Origin: Ruegeria sp. AD91A
Lineage (GTDB): Bacteria; Pseudomonadota; Alphaproteobacteria; Rhodobacterales; Rhodobacteraceae
DNA length: 64,000 nucleotides
Direction of reading: 5' to 3'
Assembly (NCBI RefSeq): GCF_003443535.1
Contig: NZ_CP031946.1
Span: 434,001 to 498,000, forward strand
The notes under the pieces were generated by a model that was not told the DNA's origin, searched no databases, and saw only the letters and a program-made list of their open reading frames with translations. The position numbers were made by a program, and so were the translations under genes. How positions within the stretch are numbered: position 1 is the first letter of the stretch; every line of letters begins with the position of its first letter. This document shows positions 51,858 to 60,911 of the stretch, piece by piece.

Positions 51858-53051
51858 TTAATTATCCGGCATCGGCGGTGGCGTGTAACCCTCCCATTTA
51901 CCCGCGTTGACTTTGTCGGACGGTTCTTTTTCTTTTGAACGCGGGGCATTGATATACTCATCGCTTACCGCAGGCGGCAACACATAGTCATCGACGCTCG
52001 CTTCCCGAACAACGATCTGATCCTTGGTTACGTTTATCACCTGTAGATCTCGTGCCAGTGTCAGGGGCCCATCGTAAGTCGAACGGACACCTTCCAGGAT
52101 TGCCTGATAGTTTTCTGGCGAAAGAACCGAGTGATACCCCAGCGCCATGCGCGGCTCGACGGCGGACATCACTTTGCCAAAGGCTGCGGGTTCGGTGTGA
52201 ATGCGCGTGGCAACATAGGTGGCCTGTTTCATATCCCAGCCAAAATACGGGGCCAGCGCCGCAGGTGGCAGAAAAGCCTCGTGAGACGCTATGTCCGCCC
52301 CTTTGGCATATTCGACATACCATTTGTTTGGGTAAGTATCGCCACCAAAGACGTACTTCAGCCCATTCCATTCCAGTGAGTAGCTCACGGAACCATCAAG
52401 GCTGTGGATCGCAGGCCAGGACCGGATCGTGACATCGTTCTCCTGATAGACAATTTCGTTTTCCTGCATGTAGTCGAATTCGGTGACATCAAGCTTTGCT
52501 CCATCGTCCGGCAGCGCGCCCGTTCGCGTGGCCAAGTCCCAGGCGTAAGCTTTGGACATGCCATCAACATAGGCTTTGGTGCCCAGTTCATCTTCTGATC
52601 CGGACGGGCCGAAGATGCGGAGCGGTGTATATCTGCCCGAAAGCCAACCTCCGACGTGGAGGCCCATGAAGTCTCCAACGTGATCAACATGCAAATGGCT
52701 AAAGAAGACCTTGTCGATCTTTGCGAAGTCCGGTCGCAGCGAGAACAGGTTTCCCGTTGCGCCCGTTCCTATGTCAAACAGAAAGACGTCCCCATTCCCA
52801 AGTTCCACATAAAACGAAATAGAAACGGCCGCTTTGGTTTGGTTTGGCATCCCCGTACCCAATGCCGTGATACGCATCTCATCCGCGCCAAGGATTTCAG
52901 TGTTGGGAAAGTATGACGCGGGATAAACACCGTTTTCAATTGCAGAAGCAGTTCGACCAGTCGGCAGCGCGTTTTGCGCTAAAGCGGTGCCAGCCAACGA
53001 CAAACCCAAAGCCAATAGTGCGCCAGTCGTGGAATTCATAATGCTTTTCAT
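51858..53051 (-). CDS. Periplasmic MBL-fold metallo-hydrolase (GntH-like)
   Basis: The 397-residue protein has a signal peptide (about 1-24, TALAQ) and the metal site FFSHLHVDHVGDFMG, with MRITALGTGMPNQTKAAVS at the N-terminal side and GGDTYPNKWYVEYAKGAD later. It resembles the GntH-type metallo-hydrolases named from a guanitoxin cluster; the true substrate is unknown. The ATG at 53051 has aaaggggggatc upstream, so this start is preferred over one 63 bases further upstream. It is divergent from tetR. Confidence 0.85.
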   Translation of the reverse strand: MKSIMNSTTGALLALGLSLAGTALAQNALPTGRTASAIENGVYPASYFPNTEILGADEMRITALGTGMPNQTKAAVSISFYVELGNGDVFLFDIGTGATGNLFSLRPDFAKIDKVFFSHLHVDHVGDFMGLHVGGWLSGRYTPLRIFGPSGSEDELGTKAYVDGMSKAYAWDLATRTGALPDDGAKLDVTEFDYMQENEIVYQENDVTIRSWPAIHSLDGSVSYSLEWNGLKYVFGGDTYPNKWYVEYAKGADIASHEAFLPPAALAPYFGWDMKQATYVATRIHTEPAAFGKVMSAVEPRMALGYHSVLSPENYQAILEGVRSTYDGPLTLARDLQVINVTKDQIVVREASVDDYVLPPAVSDEYINAPRSKEKEPSDKVNAGKWEGYTPPPMPDN

Positions 53052-53110
53052 TGATCCCCCCTTTTCTGCATGGCGTTTCGGAGAGCACGTTGTCGTGAAC
53101 TCCCAGTTAA

Positions 53111-53150
53111 CCATAGACTTCTCTACGGTACGACCATAGACTGCTCTATG
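53111..53150. promoter_or_regulatory. Two tandem operator-like sites between GntH-like and TetR genes
   Basis: The 17-mers at 53111-53127 (ccatagacttctctacg) and 53134-53150 (ccatagactgctctatg) lie 23 bases apart. Each is an inverted repeat of the catag-N6-ctatg form; the second is perfect. They sit in the divergent promoter region and are good candidates for the binding site of the adjacent TetR regulator, controlling both directions. Confidence 0.6.
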
Positions 53151-53175
53151 TCAAACAAAGAATGCTGTAATCTGA

Positions 53176-53745
53176 ATGTCAGAAACTGTCACCCGAGCCT
53201 CACTCAAAAACGCCACGACCAAAGAAGACTGGATATTGCTGGCCTACAAAGTCCTGAACGAGGGCGGCGTTTCCGCGATAAAGGTCGTGCCAATGGCAAA
53301 GCGGCTGAACCTGACAAGCGGTAGCTTTTACTGGCATTTCAAGAACGTCCGTGAGCTTTTGGATGAGGTTCTCAGATATTGGGAGCAGGAACTGACTGAC
53401 AACGTGATTACAAAGGCCAAAAAATTTGGCGGCCCCCCTGAAGACCGTATCCTTCTTCTTATGAAAAAGGTCATTGAAGAGGACGCCGCCTTGCCGGATC
53501 ACGCTGTTTCAGTCTGGGCGAATACCGATGAGAAGGTGAAAGAATCGTATCAAAGAACCATCGGCAAACGGTTCCAATTTGCTGCCTGGATGTTTGAACA
53601 GGCCGGTTTTTCGAAGGAAGAAGCTAAAGCGCGTGGAAGACTAATGGTCACTTCGCTAATGGGAGACTCTTCGACTGGTCTGAAAACGCAAGGCGATTGG
53701 GAAAAAGTTATAGAACGGGAACACGCAATTCTTATTGGAAAATAG
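53176..53745 (+). CDS. TetR/AcrR family transcriptional regulator
   Basis: The 189-residue protein has an N-terminal TetR helix-turn-helix (ILLAYKVLNEGGVSAIKVVP, then MAKRLNLTSGSFYWHFKN) and a helical ligand-binding domain (about 60-180). The start is the ATG at 53176, with no strong Shine-Dalgarno. It is divergent from the GntH-like gene and probably represses the GntH/603/HupE unit through the tandem sites upstream. Confidence 0.9.
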   Translation: MSETVTRASLKNATTKEDWILLAYKVLNEGGVSAIKVVPMAKRLNLTSGSFYWHFKNVRELLDEVLRYWEQELTDNVITKAKKFGGPPEDRILLLMKKVIEEDAALPDHAVSVWANTDEKVKESYQRTIGKRFQFAAWMFEQAGFSKEEAKARGRLMVTSLMGDSSTGLKTQGDWEKVIEREHAILIGK

Positions 53746-54146
53746 AAGAAAAAATCACGTATCGCCCGGAATTGGATGTTTGCTGGAAACGGACCACAAG
53801 TTTTCCTAAATGCACCGTAGAAAGGTCGCACCCAAAATATGTGGAAGCCGACGTTCGACCTGAGGCCCTCAAGGTTTGCTTTGTCCGCAGTTTGCTTGCT
53901 CGAAAGTGGCGCAGCGAACGGTGATGTTTCCCGAACCAGCCACTCCTGGATCGCGCGGCGAAGGGGTCAGGAGAGCCCAATTTGACTGATGCCGCATCGT
54001 TTACAAATGTCGGGTTTTACAAGGAGACCGTTTGGCGCACAGGGGTTGGCAACGGGTTGTAGTGCGCGGTAGTGCCGCCTTCTATCCACGTCGTAGTTGA
54101 TTTGCTACGTTCAACTGGGATTGTTTGAATGCGTGGCGGAATTCAT
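53746..54146. other. Noncoding stretch containing the right 97-base repeat
   Basis: About 400 bases without a gene. The 97-base repeat is at 53885-53981. The remainder shows no strong hairpin or coding frame. The last 20 bases contain the ribosome-binding region of the GMC oxidoreductase gene. Confidence 0.45.
53885..53981. repeat. 97-base direct repeat, right copy
   Basis: Identical to 48587-53981's left partner at 48587-48683 and in the same orientation; recombination between the two would delete or release the 5.2 kb between them. Confidence 0.85.
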
Positions 54147-55709
54147 ATGGTGGCCTTTGATTTTGTGATTTGTGGCGCGGGCACCGCAGGGTGCATTCTG
54201 GCCAACAGACTTTCCTCCGATCCCGCCAACAGAGTTCTCTTGCTTGAGGCTGGGCAAGAAATGAAAGGTCCGCTCCTGGAAGCGTATGGCGCGTCCGTGG
54301 ATCAGTGGGACACACCGCTGGATTGGGCGTTTCGTTCAGAACCCCAAGAACATTTCGACAACAGGCGCATCTTGCTAAATCGAGGCAAGGGTCTTGGCGG
54401 ATCAAGCGGCATAAATTGGGGTATGTATGTGCGCGGCAATCGCGGCGACTACGACCATTGGGCTCAACTCGGAAATACAGGTTGGTCCTATGACGACGTG
54501 CTGCCGTTCATGAAAAGATCGGAGGCCAGCAGCATTTTCGACGATGACTTTCATGGCATAGACGGTGACATTTCCATTGAGATGCCGCGCAATATGCACC
54601 CGCTTCAAGAGATGTGCTTTGAAGCCTACGAAGATGTCGGTGTTCCACGCAACCCAGACTACAACGGCAAAACGCAGGAAGGATGTTTCTTCTACCAGTT
54701 CACAACTAAAAACGGGCGGCGCATCAGCGCAGCCGATGGTTTTTTGGACCCGGTCACGGATCGTCCCAACCTAATGGTTGTCACTGGGGCCTTGCTGACA
54801 GGCGTGACGTTTGAAAGCAATCGCGCCACAGGCGTGACTTACTCGAAAGGGCGCGAGGCCACGGTTGTGTCGGCGGGCGAAGTCATTCTTTCGATGGGAA
54901 CAATTGGCACACCGCAATTGTTGATGCTGTCGGGCGTCGGTCCCGCGAAGCATCTGGAAGAGCATGGCATTCAATGCCTGAGCGATCTTGAGGGCGTCGG
55001 CCAAAATTTGCTGGATCATTTCGGCGGGCCGCGAGTATTGTTCACGTTACGCGAACCAGAGAAATTTGGCTTTCCTATCCCAAACGAGGCGGCGAGTTTG
55101 CGCGAGTTTGAGGCTACGGGGACGGGCCCGCTCGCCACGACAGGCGTTGATGCCGGAGCCTTTGTTAAGTTGCGAGACAGCGACGAATATCCAAGCGCGC
55201 AGTCTGTCTGTTTTGTCTCGAACACCCATATGGATCGAGCGATGGGAACGCCGCCCAGTGTTCGGTTTGGTGGTTACATTTGCAGGACTCTCTCGAAAGG
55301 TAGCGTTCGGCTCGCGTCGGCCAGCCCATTTGATCGCCCTTTGGTCGATCCCAACTATTTTTCAGACCCACTCGATGTCGACACCCATGTCGAGTTCATC
55401 CGATTCAACCAACGATTAGCCGAGCATCCGGTTTTCGAGAGCGTTAGGGATGCGGTTGCCGGACCCGGATCAGATCGGGATGCCATCATCGCCGCAACAC
55501 GTGCTGAAGCCAGCACCACCTGGCACCAAACTTCAACCTGCCGAATGGGCATCGATCAGACTGCAGTTGTAGGCCCAGACTTGAAGGTGCGCGGAATCGA
55601 AAATCTACGCGTGGTTGATGCATCCGTATTCCCAACAATGCCAAGCGGAAACACCAACGCACCCACGATGATGGTCGCCGAAAAGGGTGCGTCGCTCATA
55701 ATGAGCTGA
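54147..55709 (+). CDS. GMC family oxidoreductase (choline dehydrogenase-like)
   Basis: The 520-residue flavoenzyme has the FAD-binding FDFVICGAGTAGCILANRLS at the N terminus, RGKGLGGSSGINWGMYVRGN (GMC signature 1) and the catalytic HQTSTCRMG region at the C terminus, with a final FPTMPSGNTNAPTMMVAEKG. It should oxidise an alcohol to an aldehyde. The ATG at 54147 is preferred, with ggcgga upstream; an ATG at 54129 adds six residues. It is a single gene in its direction. Confidence 0.9.
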   Translation: MVAFDFVICGAGTAGCILANRLSSDPANRVLLLEAGQEMKGPLLEAYGASVDQWDTPLDWAFRSEPQEHFDNRRILLNRGKGLGGSSGINWGMYVRGNRGDYDHWAQLGNTGWSYDDVLPFMKRSEASSIFDDDFHGIDGDISIEMPRNMHPLQEMCFEAYEDVGVPRNPDYNGKTQEGCFFYQFTTKNGRRISAADGFLDPVTDRPNLMVVTGALLTGVTFESNRATGVTYSKGREATVVSAGEVILSMGTIGTPQLLMLSGVGPAKHLEEHGIQCLSDLEGVGQNLLDHFGGPRVLFTLREPEKFGFPIPNEAASLREFEATGTGPLATTGVDAGAFVKLRDSDEYPSAQSVCFVSNTHMDRAMGTPPSVRFGGYICRTLSKGSVRLASASPFDRPLVDPNYFSDPLDVDTHVEFIRFNQRLAEHPVFESVRDAVAGPGSDRDAIIAATRAEASTTWHQTSTCRMGIDQTAVVGPDLKVRGIENLRVVDASVFPTMPSGNTNAPTMMVAEKGASLIMS

Positions 55710-56080
55710 CGAAAACTAAGTCGCAACGAAGCCACTTGAGACGTTCACGACCAAAAGCAGACGTCTGACTGTTTGAGGTGCACGGCAGCTTCGTCCGCAG
55801 ATTATGAGTTCGACCATATGCCGTTTTTGCACACGCGGCGAATGGCAGGAATGCGGGCTGCTACCGCAGCATCTTGACCCGTTGGCCAACGGCAGCTTAG
55901 GGCCGCAGCATTCCGCTTACACGAGTTGAAGAAAACAGCTGTATTGAGCCCCGAGCATGCCTTCAAAGCGATGCGATATTTGCTGGCTTAGAAGTTACGC
56001 TTCAACGGTGCTGAGATTGTGGCGTCCGCTTGTCGCCTGAGACATAGCCTTGAGCTTAACCCTGGGTTAATCTGAGGTTC
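55710..56080. other. Noncoding stretch with gene remnant
   Basis: About 370 bases without a full gene. It contains a cttcgtccgcagattatgag word reminiscent of other intergenic repeats here. A short plus-strand frame ends LSPEHAFKAMRYLLA at about 55990, perhaps the 3' remnant of a lost gene. Confidence 0.35.
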
Positions 56081-57817
56081 ATGGAAAACAGCAAACCGAA
56101 GCGGCGACTTGCCGCCATTTTTGCCGCTGACGTCGTTGGCTTTTCGAACATGATGGGCGAAGACGAAGCAGGTACGCTTGCTCATCTGAAAGATTGCGAG
56201 AGAAAGCTGATCCAACCCACCGTCGCCAATTATCTCGGAAGCATCGTCAAGAAGATGGGAGATGGATATCTCGTTGAATTTCCGAGCGTTGTTTCAGCCG
56301 TGCAATGCGCGATTGAATGGCAGGACCAAATGGAAGGCCCGCTGGTGTTTCGCATAGGCATCAACTTGGGTGACGTAATTGTCGAGGATGATGACTTGTT
56401 TGGTGAAGGGATCAACGTCGCTGCCCGCCTGGAGGCACTTGCGGAACCGGGTGGAATTTGTCTTTCCGAGGATGCATGGCGTCAATCGAAAGGAAAAGTT
56501 GAGGCACAGTTTGAGGATCTTGGTGCCAAGCACCTAAAAAATATAGCTGAACCGGTGCGTGTGTATCGCCTGACATCCGGTGTACGCTCTTTCCCCGATG
56601 AACTGCAAATGGCAGCACGACGCAACGATTCAAATTCGACCTGGAAGCCTCCCACCGTTCTCCTTTCACCGTTTCGACACCAGGGTGCCAGCATTGACGC
56701 AGAAAGCCTGGCCTCAGGGCTGACTGAAACCCTGGGCTCGGCGCTTGCCCATTTTGAGGAGTTCGAACTCATAGATCCCAGTAGTGCGAAGCAGGCCATC
56801 GCAAACTCCGGAGCTCTCGAAGCCGGTCGTCGGCTTGGAGCCGAATTCGCGCTAGAAGGCATGGTACAGGTTGCGGTTCAAAAGGCACGCATAAGTGTGC
56901 AGCTTGTGAAAGTCTCCAATGGTCAACGGGTTTGGTCCGACACACTCGACCGCAGCCTTGATGATGTCTTTGAGCTTCAGGATGACATCACCGCGTTGGT
57001 CGCATCCACAATGAGCGATGCGGTCGGTGAGGAGCAGGCGAAGGCGATTGCCGAGAAACCGGATTCCGAGCTCTCGCTTCATGAGCAGGTTGTGCGCGGT
57101 CTTCAGCTCCTTCACCGGGTCAATCCCAAAGACAACGAAGTCGCCAGAGGCCACTTCGAGAACGTATTGCAATCAGATCCCAAGGGGCTTTGGCCCAAGC
57201 TCTGCCTTTGCTGGACATATGCCATAGAACTGGCCGGCGGCTGGCCGTCAACGCGAGCAGATGCACTCGAGTTCACCCTCAACGAAATGATCGATCTAAT
57301 GCGCCGCTATCCGCGTTCTGCTCACATTCACCGGCTTATGAGCCGCCTGCGCTATTTCGAAAGCGATTACGCAAAAGGCGTGGCCCATGCCGAACGGGCC
57401 TACGAGTTAAACCCATATCATAGCGACATGATGATCGCACTTGGCCTTGCGCGATTGTGGAATGGTGAGCCGGAACAGGCCTTGGTCCATCTTGAACGTG
57501 CATTTGCAACAAATCAGTATGCGCCTGATGTCTTCAAAAATTACTTATCGCTTGCCTATTTCCTACACGATCGCAGTGACGACGCACTCAAGATCCTGGC
57601 AAGCAGCGAGGGCGGGCAGACAATCACAAGACTTTACCGGATACTCAACTTGGTAGGATCCGATCAGGTTGAGGAAGCAAAGACAGAGGCACAGTCGTTG
57701 CTTGGCGAATACCCAGACTTTCGCCTCGACCGCACACAACTAATAAATTCGTTTCGGCGTGGTGAGGATCGCACGCGTGTCGTTGAAGCCTTGCGGACGG
57801 CAGGCCTGCCGGGATGA
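56081..57817 (+). CDS. Class III adenylate/guanylate cyclase with TPR repeats (paralogue 2)
   Basis: The 578-residue protein has a class III cyclase domain (about 8-170) with IFAADVVGFSNMMGEDEAGT, KKMGDGYLVEFPS and NVAARLEALAEPGG, both metal aspartates present. A middle region (about 195-310) carries LEGMVQVAVQKARISVQLVK, and the C terminus (about 340-560) is a TPR-like solenoid. It probably makes cyclic AMP with regulation by the C-terminal part. It has the same layout as the gene at 34241 but a low-identity sequence. It stands alone. Confidence 0.88.
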   Translation: MENSKPKRRLAAIFAADVVGFSNMMGEDEAGTLAHLKDCERKLIQPTVANYLGSIVKKMGDGYLVEFPSVVSAVQCAIEWQDQMEGPLVFRIGINLGDVIVEDDDLFGEGINVAARLEALAEPGGICLSEDAWRQSKGKVEAQFEDLGAKHLKNIAEPVRVYRLTSGVRSFPDELQMAARRNDSNSTWKPPTVLLSPFRHQGASIDAESLASGLTETLGSALAHFEEFELIDPSSAKQAIANSGALEAGRRLGAEFALEGMVQVAVQKARISVQLVKVSNGQRVWSDTLDRSLDDVFELQDDITALVASTMSDAVGEEQAKAIAEKPDSELSLHEQVVRGLQLLHRVNPKDNEVARGHFENVLQSDPKGLWPKLCLCWTYAIELAGGWPSTRADALEFTLNEMIDLMRRYPRSAHIHRLMSRLRYFESDYAKGVAHAERAYELNPYHSDMMIALGLARLWNGEPEQALVHLERAFATNQYAPDVFKNYLSLAYFLHDRSDDALKILASSEGGQTITRLYRILNLVGSDQVEEAKTEAQSLLGEYPDFRLDRTQLINSFRRGEDRTRVVEALRTAGLPG

Positions 57818-58035
57818 GCCATTGGGGCCAGGGCCGAAACCATCCTCAGACAATGAAAGGAGATCAAACACCAAACAATCCAGAAACGCCGCTTGCTGCA
57901 TCAAAACAACGCGGCATAGATTGAAACTACAGCGAGCTTGATCCTCCAAAACCAATCAAACGCTCGTGTTCCAATCATTCGATGACGGACAGGGGAGGAG
58001 TGCTCTTCGAAATTGAGGCGGAACCCCTTCCGTGA

Positions 58036-58791
58036 TCAGCGATAGAATTCTGGTGCTTTTTTCAGTTCAGGCCATTGCTCTGGACAATGTCCATAAATCA
58101 CGAAGGCATCCCGCTGGGATGCCAGACGCATGAGTCGGTCCGCGCTTGCAATCGCGGCCTGCTCATCCCAGGACCCCGCAAACTTCTCGTCGATCTCCGC
58201 GGACCGGGAGATTGCATCGCTCGTCAGCAAGAATGCACCCGATGGAAGATCAACCATCATGGCGATCTGACCAGGTGCGTGTCCGGGGGCTGCCAGCACT
58301 GTAAGACCAGGTCCGATTTCAACATCGCCTTCAACCTCAAAATAATTCCGGTTGGGCCATTCCAAGGGTTGGACATCGCCCCAATAAAGCGGTCGCCTCA
58401 AGGCCCGTTCTGCGGCTGATATCAGGATTGGTGAGGCTGGAAAATCACCCAAGCCACCAACATGGTCGATATGAGTGTGCGTACAAATCTGCAATGTGAC
58501 GTCTGCAGGCTTGATCCCCAATTTGGCAAGCTGTGCTTCCGGTAAATTATCGGGCCCGCAGATCAAAACCTCACCAAACTCGAACAACCGGTCTTCTTTC
58601 ACTGCCGCGTCAGTGTCGGTTGCATATTTTGCGGGAAGGCCTGTATCGATCAGGATCAGCTCACCGGCTTCTGTGCGGATCACAAACCCGCAGATACCTA
58701 TGATCCTGCCATTGGAGTGGACCTTGAAGAGTCCGTAATTCAAAACGGCCAGTTCAGTTGGGCGGCCTTTGACAAATCCCTCTGCTTGCAC
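58036..58791 (-). CDS. MBL-fold metallo-hydrolase, N-acyl homoserine lactonase-like
   Basis: The 251-residue protein has the zinc site CTHTHIDHVGGLGDF, a further His in AAPGHAPGQIAMMV, LTSDAISRSAEID and a C-terminal VIYGHCPEQWPEL. This resembles AHL lactonases that open the homoserine lactone ring of quorum signals, though other lactones are possible. There is no signal peptide. It is a single gene on the minus strand. Confidence 0.82.
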   Translation of the reverse strand: MQAEGFVKGRPTELAVLNYGLFKVHSNGRIIGICGFVIRTEAGELILIDTGLPAKYATDTDAAVKEDRLFEFGEVLICGPDNLPEAQLAKLGIKPADVTLQICTHTHIDHVGGLGDFPASPILISAAERALRRPLYWGDVQPLEWPNRNYFEVEGDVEIGPGLTVLAAPGHAPGQIAMMVDLPSGAFLLTSDAISRSAEIDEKFAGSWDEQAAIASADRLMRLASQRDAFVIYGHCPEQWPELKKAPEFYR

Positions 58792-58859
58792 GCACTCTCT
58801 CCCTATCTGGTCACAAGGGTTTATTGTTGGGGATGAAAGTCAAGATACATACGCTTTTT

Positions 58860-58990
58860 TAGTACTTGCTTGATACTACAGAAACGACCCCTGAAGCGTT
58901 CATTGGGTTTTCTTTGTCTGAATCGCCGCGTTTGGGCACCTTCTTGGATGCGCTGGATTCCGATCTTCCGCTGGACTGGAACCAGAAGAG
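58860..58990 (+). pseudogene. Coding-like fragment cut by IS copy 4
   Basis: A plus-strand frame reads LDTTETTPEAFIGFSLSESP and continues to LPLDWNQK, then meets the IS left end. It looks like the remains of a protein interrupted by the IS. The source is not recognised and the other side of the IS does not continue it. Confidence 0.35.
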
Positions 58991-59809
58991 GGTCTTGTCA
59001 GAAGAACTTTGCTTGAGCGGGGCAGGGGTGTTGCGTAGCTTTTGCCCATGACCAATCCTGCCTCTTTCAAGTATTTCAAAACCAGCCCTGAGATCATTCG
59101 CCTTGCAGTGATGCTGTACATTCGTTTCCCGCTCTCGCTTCGGAATGTCGAAGATCTGTTGCACGAGAGAGGCATCGACGTGAGCCACGAAACTGTCCGA
59201 TATTGGTGGAACAGGTTTGGCCCAATGTTTGCTGCTGAGATCCGAAGAAAGCGTGTTCAGAAATTGAGAGCATATTCCAAATGGAAGTGGCACGTGGACG
59301 AGGTTTTCGTGAAGGTGAATGGCAAGAGACACTACCTCTGGCGGGCCGTCGATCACGAAGGCGAGGTACTGGAAGCCGTTGTCACCAAACGCCGAAACAA
59401 AAATTGCAGCGCTGAAATTCCTCAAGAAATTGATGAAGCGCCATGGCTGTGCGGAAGAGATTGTGACGGACCGCTTCGCATCGTATCGGGCCGCTCTCAG
59501 AGAGCTTGGTGCTACCGAAAAACACCAGACGGGCAGGTGGCTCAATAACCGCGTCGAGAATTCGCACCTCCCGTTTCGACGACGCGAACGCGCCATGCAA
59601 CGTTTCAGGCGAATGCGAAGTTTGCAGAAATTCGCATCCGTCCATTCCTCCGTCTACAACCACTTCAACCAGGAAAGATCGCTCGCCAGCCGAGACACCT
59701 TCAAACTGACACGCACCGCCGCTCTCGCCGAGTGGCGTCAACTTTGTTCCGGATAGGGTCACGGTTTCCACGGCAAACTGAGACTGGTTCGAATTAGTCT
59801 GACAGCACC
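58991..59809 (+). mobile_element. IS6-family insertion sequence, copy 4 (complete ends, frameshifted transposase)
   Basis: The ends ggtcttgtcagaag (left) and ctgacagcacc (right) match copy 1, with an 819-base length, one base longer. No target duplication is seen. It lies in the same orientation as copy 1, 19.8 kb away, enclosing most of the accessory genes. Confidence 0.85.
59048..59756 (+). pseudogene. IS6-family transposase with frameshift (IS copy 4)
   Basis: The first part (FKYFKTSPEIIRLAVMLYIR to VTKRRNK) is as in copy 1. At about 59399-59403 one extra A in an A-run (caaaaatt versus caaagct) shifts the frame; the rest (AALKFLKKLMKRHGCAEEIV to the end) is in the next frame. It is inactive unless slippage on the A-run restores the frame. 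The start is the ATG at 59048. Confidence 0.88.
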
Positions 59810-59969
59810 TTCTATTGGTATCTCCCGATGATCAATCATGTACTCAGCATTTTCGGCACGATCATTGATCAATACAAGCATACACAGGCTTCTATCGAAA
59901 TCGGTGGTTTCATACATAGCACTGGTTCAGGCATTAACCTGAAGGGGGATACGGCGGTCGCCGCTTTCT

Positions 59970-60908
59970 TTAGTCCAGCACGGATTTCGGAAAATAGAAC
60001 GACACGGTCCAGTTCGGCATATCTACGATCTCACTGATCCGCAGGTCTCCGCAGACTGAACACAGCATATAGGATTCAAGCGCGGACATGCCTGTTGTCA
60101 ATGATATCCAATCAACCATGCCTGAGACTGCATCGCGGGCAGCTTGCATCAAATCCTCGCCGATACCGGTTGTCGCCTTGTACCCGGCGTTATCGAAATG
60201 GCGGGTGACGGGGCCGTCGGTCTCGAACCTCGGGAAGGGTAGGTTTTCACCTTTGATCAAGTCGACCTTGATGGCTACGTCCATTGGACTTTCGATGGCG
60301 GTGCCGCAAATCTCGCCATCCCCCTGCGCGGCATGGGTATCTCCCAACGACAACATCCCGCCTGCAACCTCAACTGGCAGGTAGAGTGTTGTGCCCACGC
60401 AATTGTCGCGGATATCCAGATTGCCCCCAACGCGGCGCGGGGGCACAACAGAATGAAGCCCCGGTTCCGCCAGCGCCAGCCCGATTGTGCCCACAAACGG
60501 CTTGAGCGGCACCTTGCCGCCGGGGCCGAACAGGGCAGCGGTCATCGCGACGGGATCATATTTCCAGATGTGCAAGGCGGCATCCGGGAACTGGTCTGTC
60601 AATAGGCCGAAGCCGGGGATGTTGGCGGTCCAGCCCCAGCCAGAGGGTTTGAAGTCCAGAAACGAGACGGCGACGGTATCACCGGGCTCGGCTCCTTTGA
60701 TGTGGATCGGTCCGGTGACCGGGTTAACCGCGTCAAAAGACAAAGCACCCAAATCGGCAAGGGTCGAGGACGGGTTCAGCTGCCCGCCCGAGCTGTCGAT
60801 GGTCTCGACCTCGACGGTCTCACCGGGATCGACACTCAGCACAGGTTCGATGGAGTTGTCCCAGCCAAAATGGTGACTGTGTTTGTGAATGGTGTGGTTG
60901 CAGCCCAT
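59970..60908 (-). CDS. fmdA: Acetamidase/formamidase family protein
   Basis: The 312-residue enzyme hydrolyses formamide or acetamide to ammonia and the acid. The motifs include KHSHHFGWDNSIEPVLSVDP at the N terminus, GPIHIKGAEPGDTVAVSFLD and GDTHAAQGDGEICGTAIESP, all typical of the FmdA/AmdA family. It starts three bases after livM and is the last gene of the operon with the amino-acid/amide-type ABC importer, suggesting that the imported substrate is a short amide or related compound. Symbol given for the family. Confidence 0.88.
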   Translation of the reverse strand: MGCNHTIHKHSHHFGWDNSIEPVLSVDPGETVEVETIDSSGGQLNPSSTLADLGALSFDAVNPVTGPIHIKGAEPGDTVAVSFLDFKPSGWGWTANIPGFGLLTDQFPDAALHIWKYDPVAMTAALFGPGGKVPLKPFVGTIGLALAEPGLHSVVPPRRVGGNLDIRDNCVGTTLYLPVEVAGGMLSLGDTHAAQGDGEICGTAIESPMDVAIKVDLIKGENLPFPRFETDGPVTRHFDNAGYKATTGIGEDLMQAARDAVSGMVDWISLTTGMSALESYMLCSVCGDLRISEIVDMPNWTVSFYFPKSVLD

Positions 60909-60911
60909 GCT

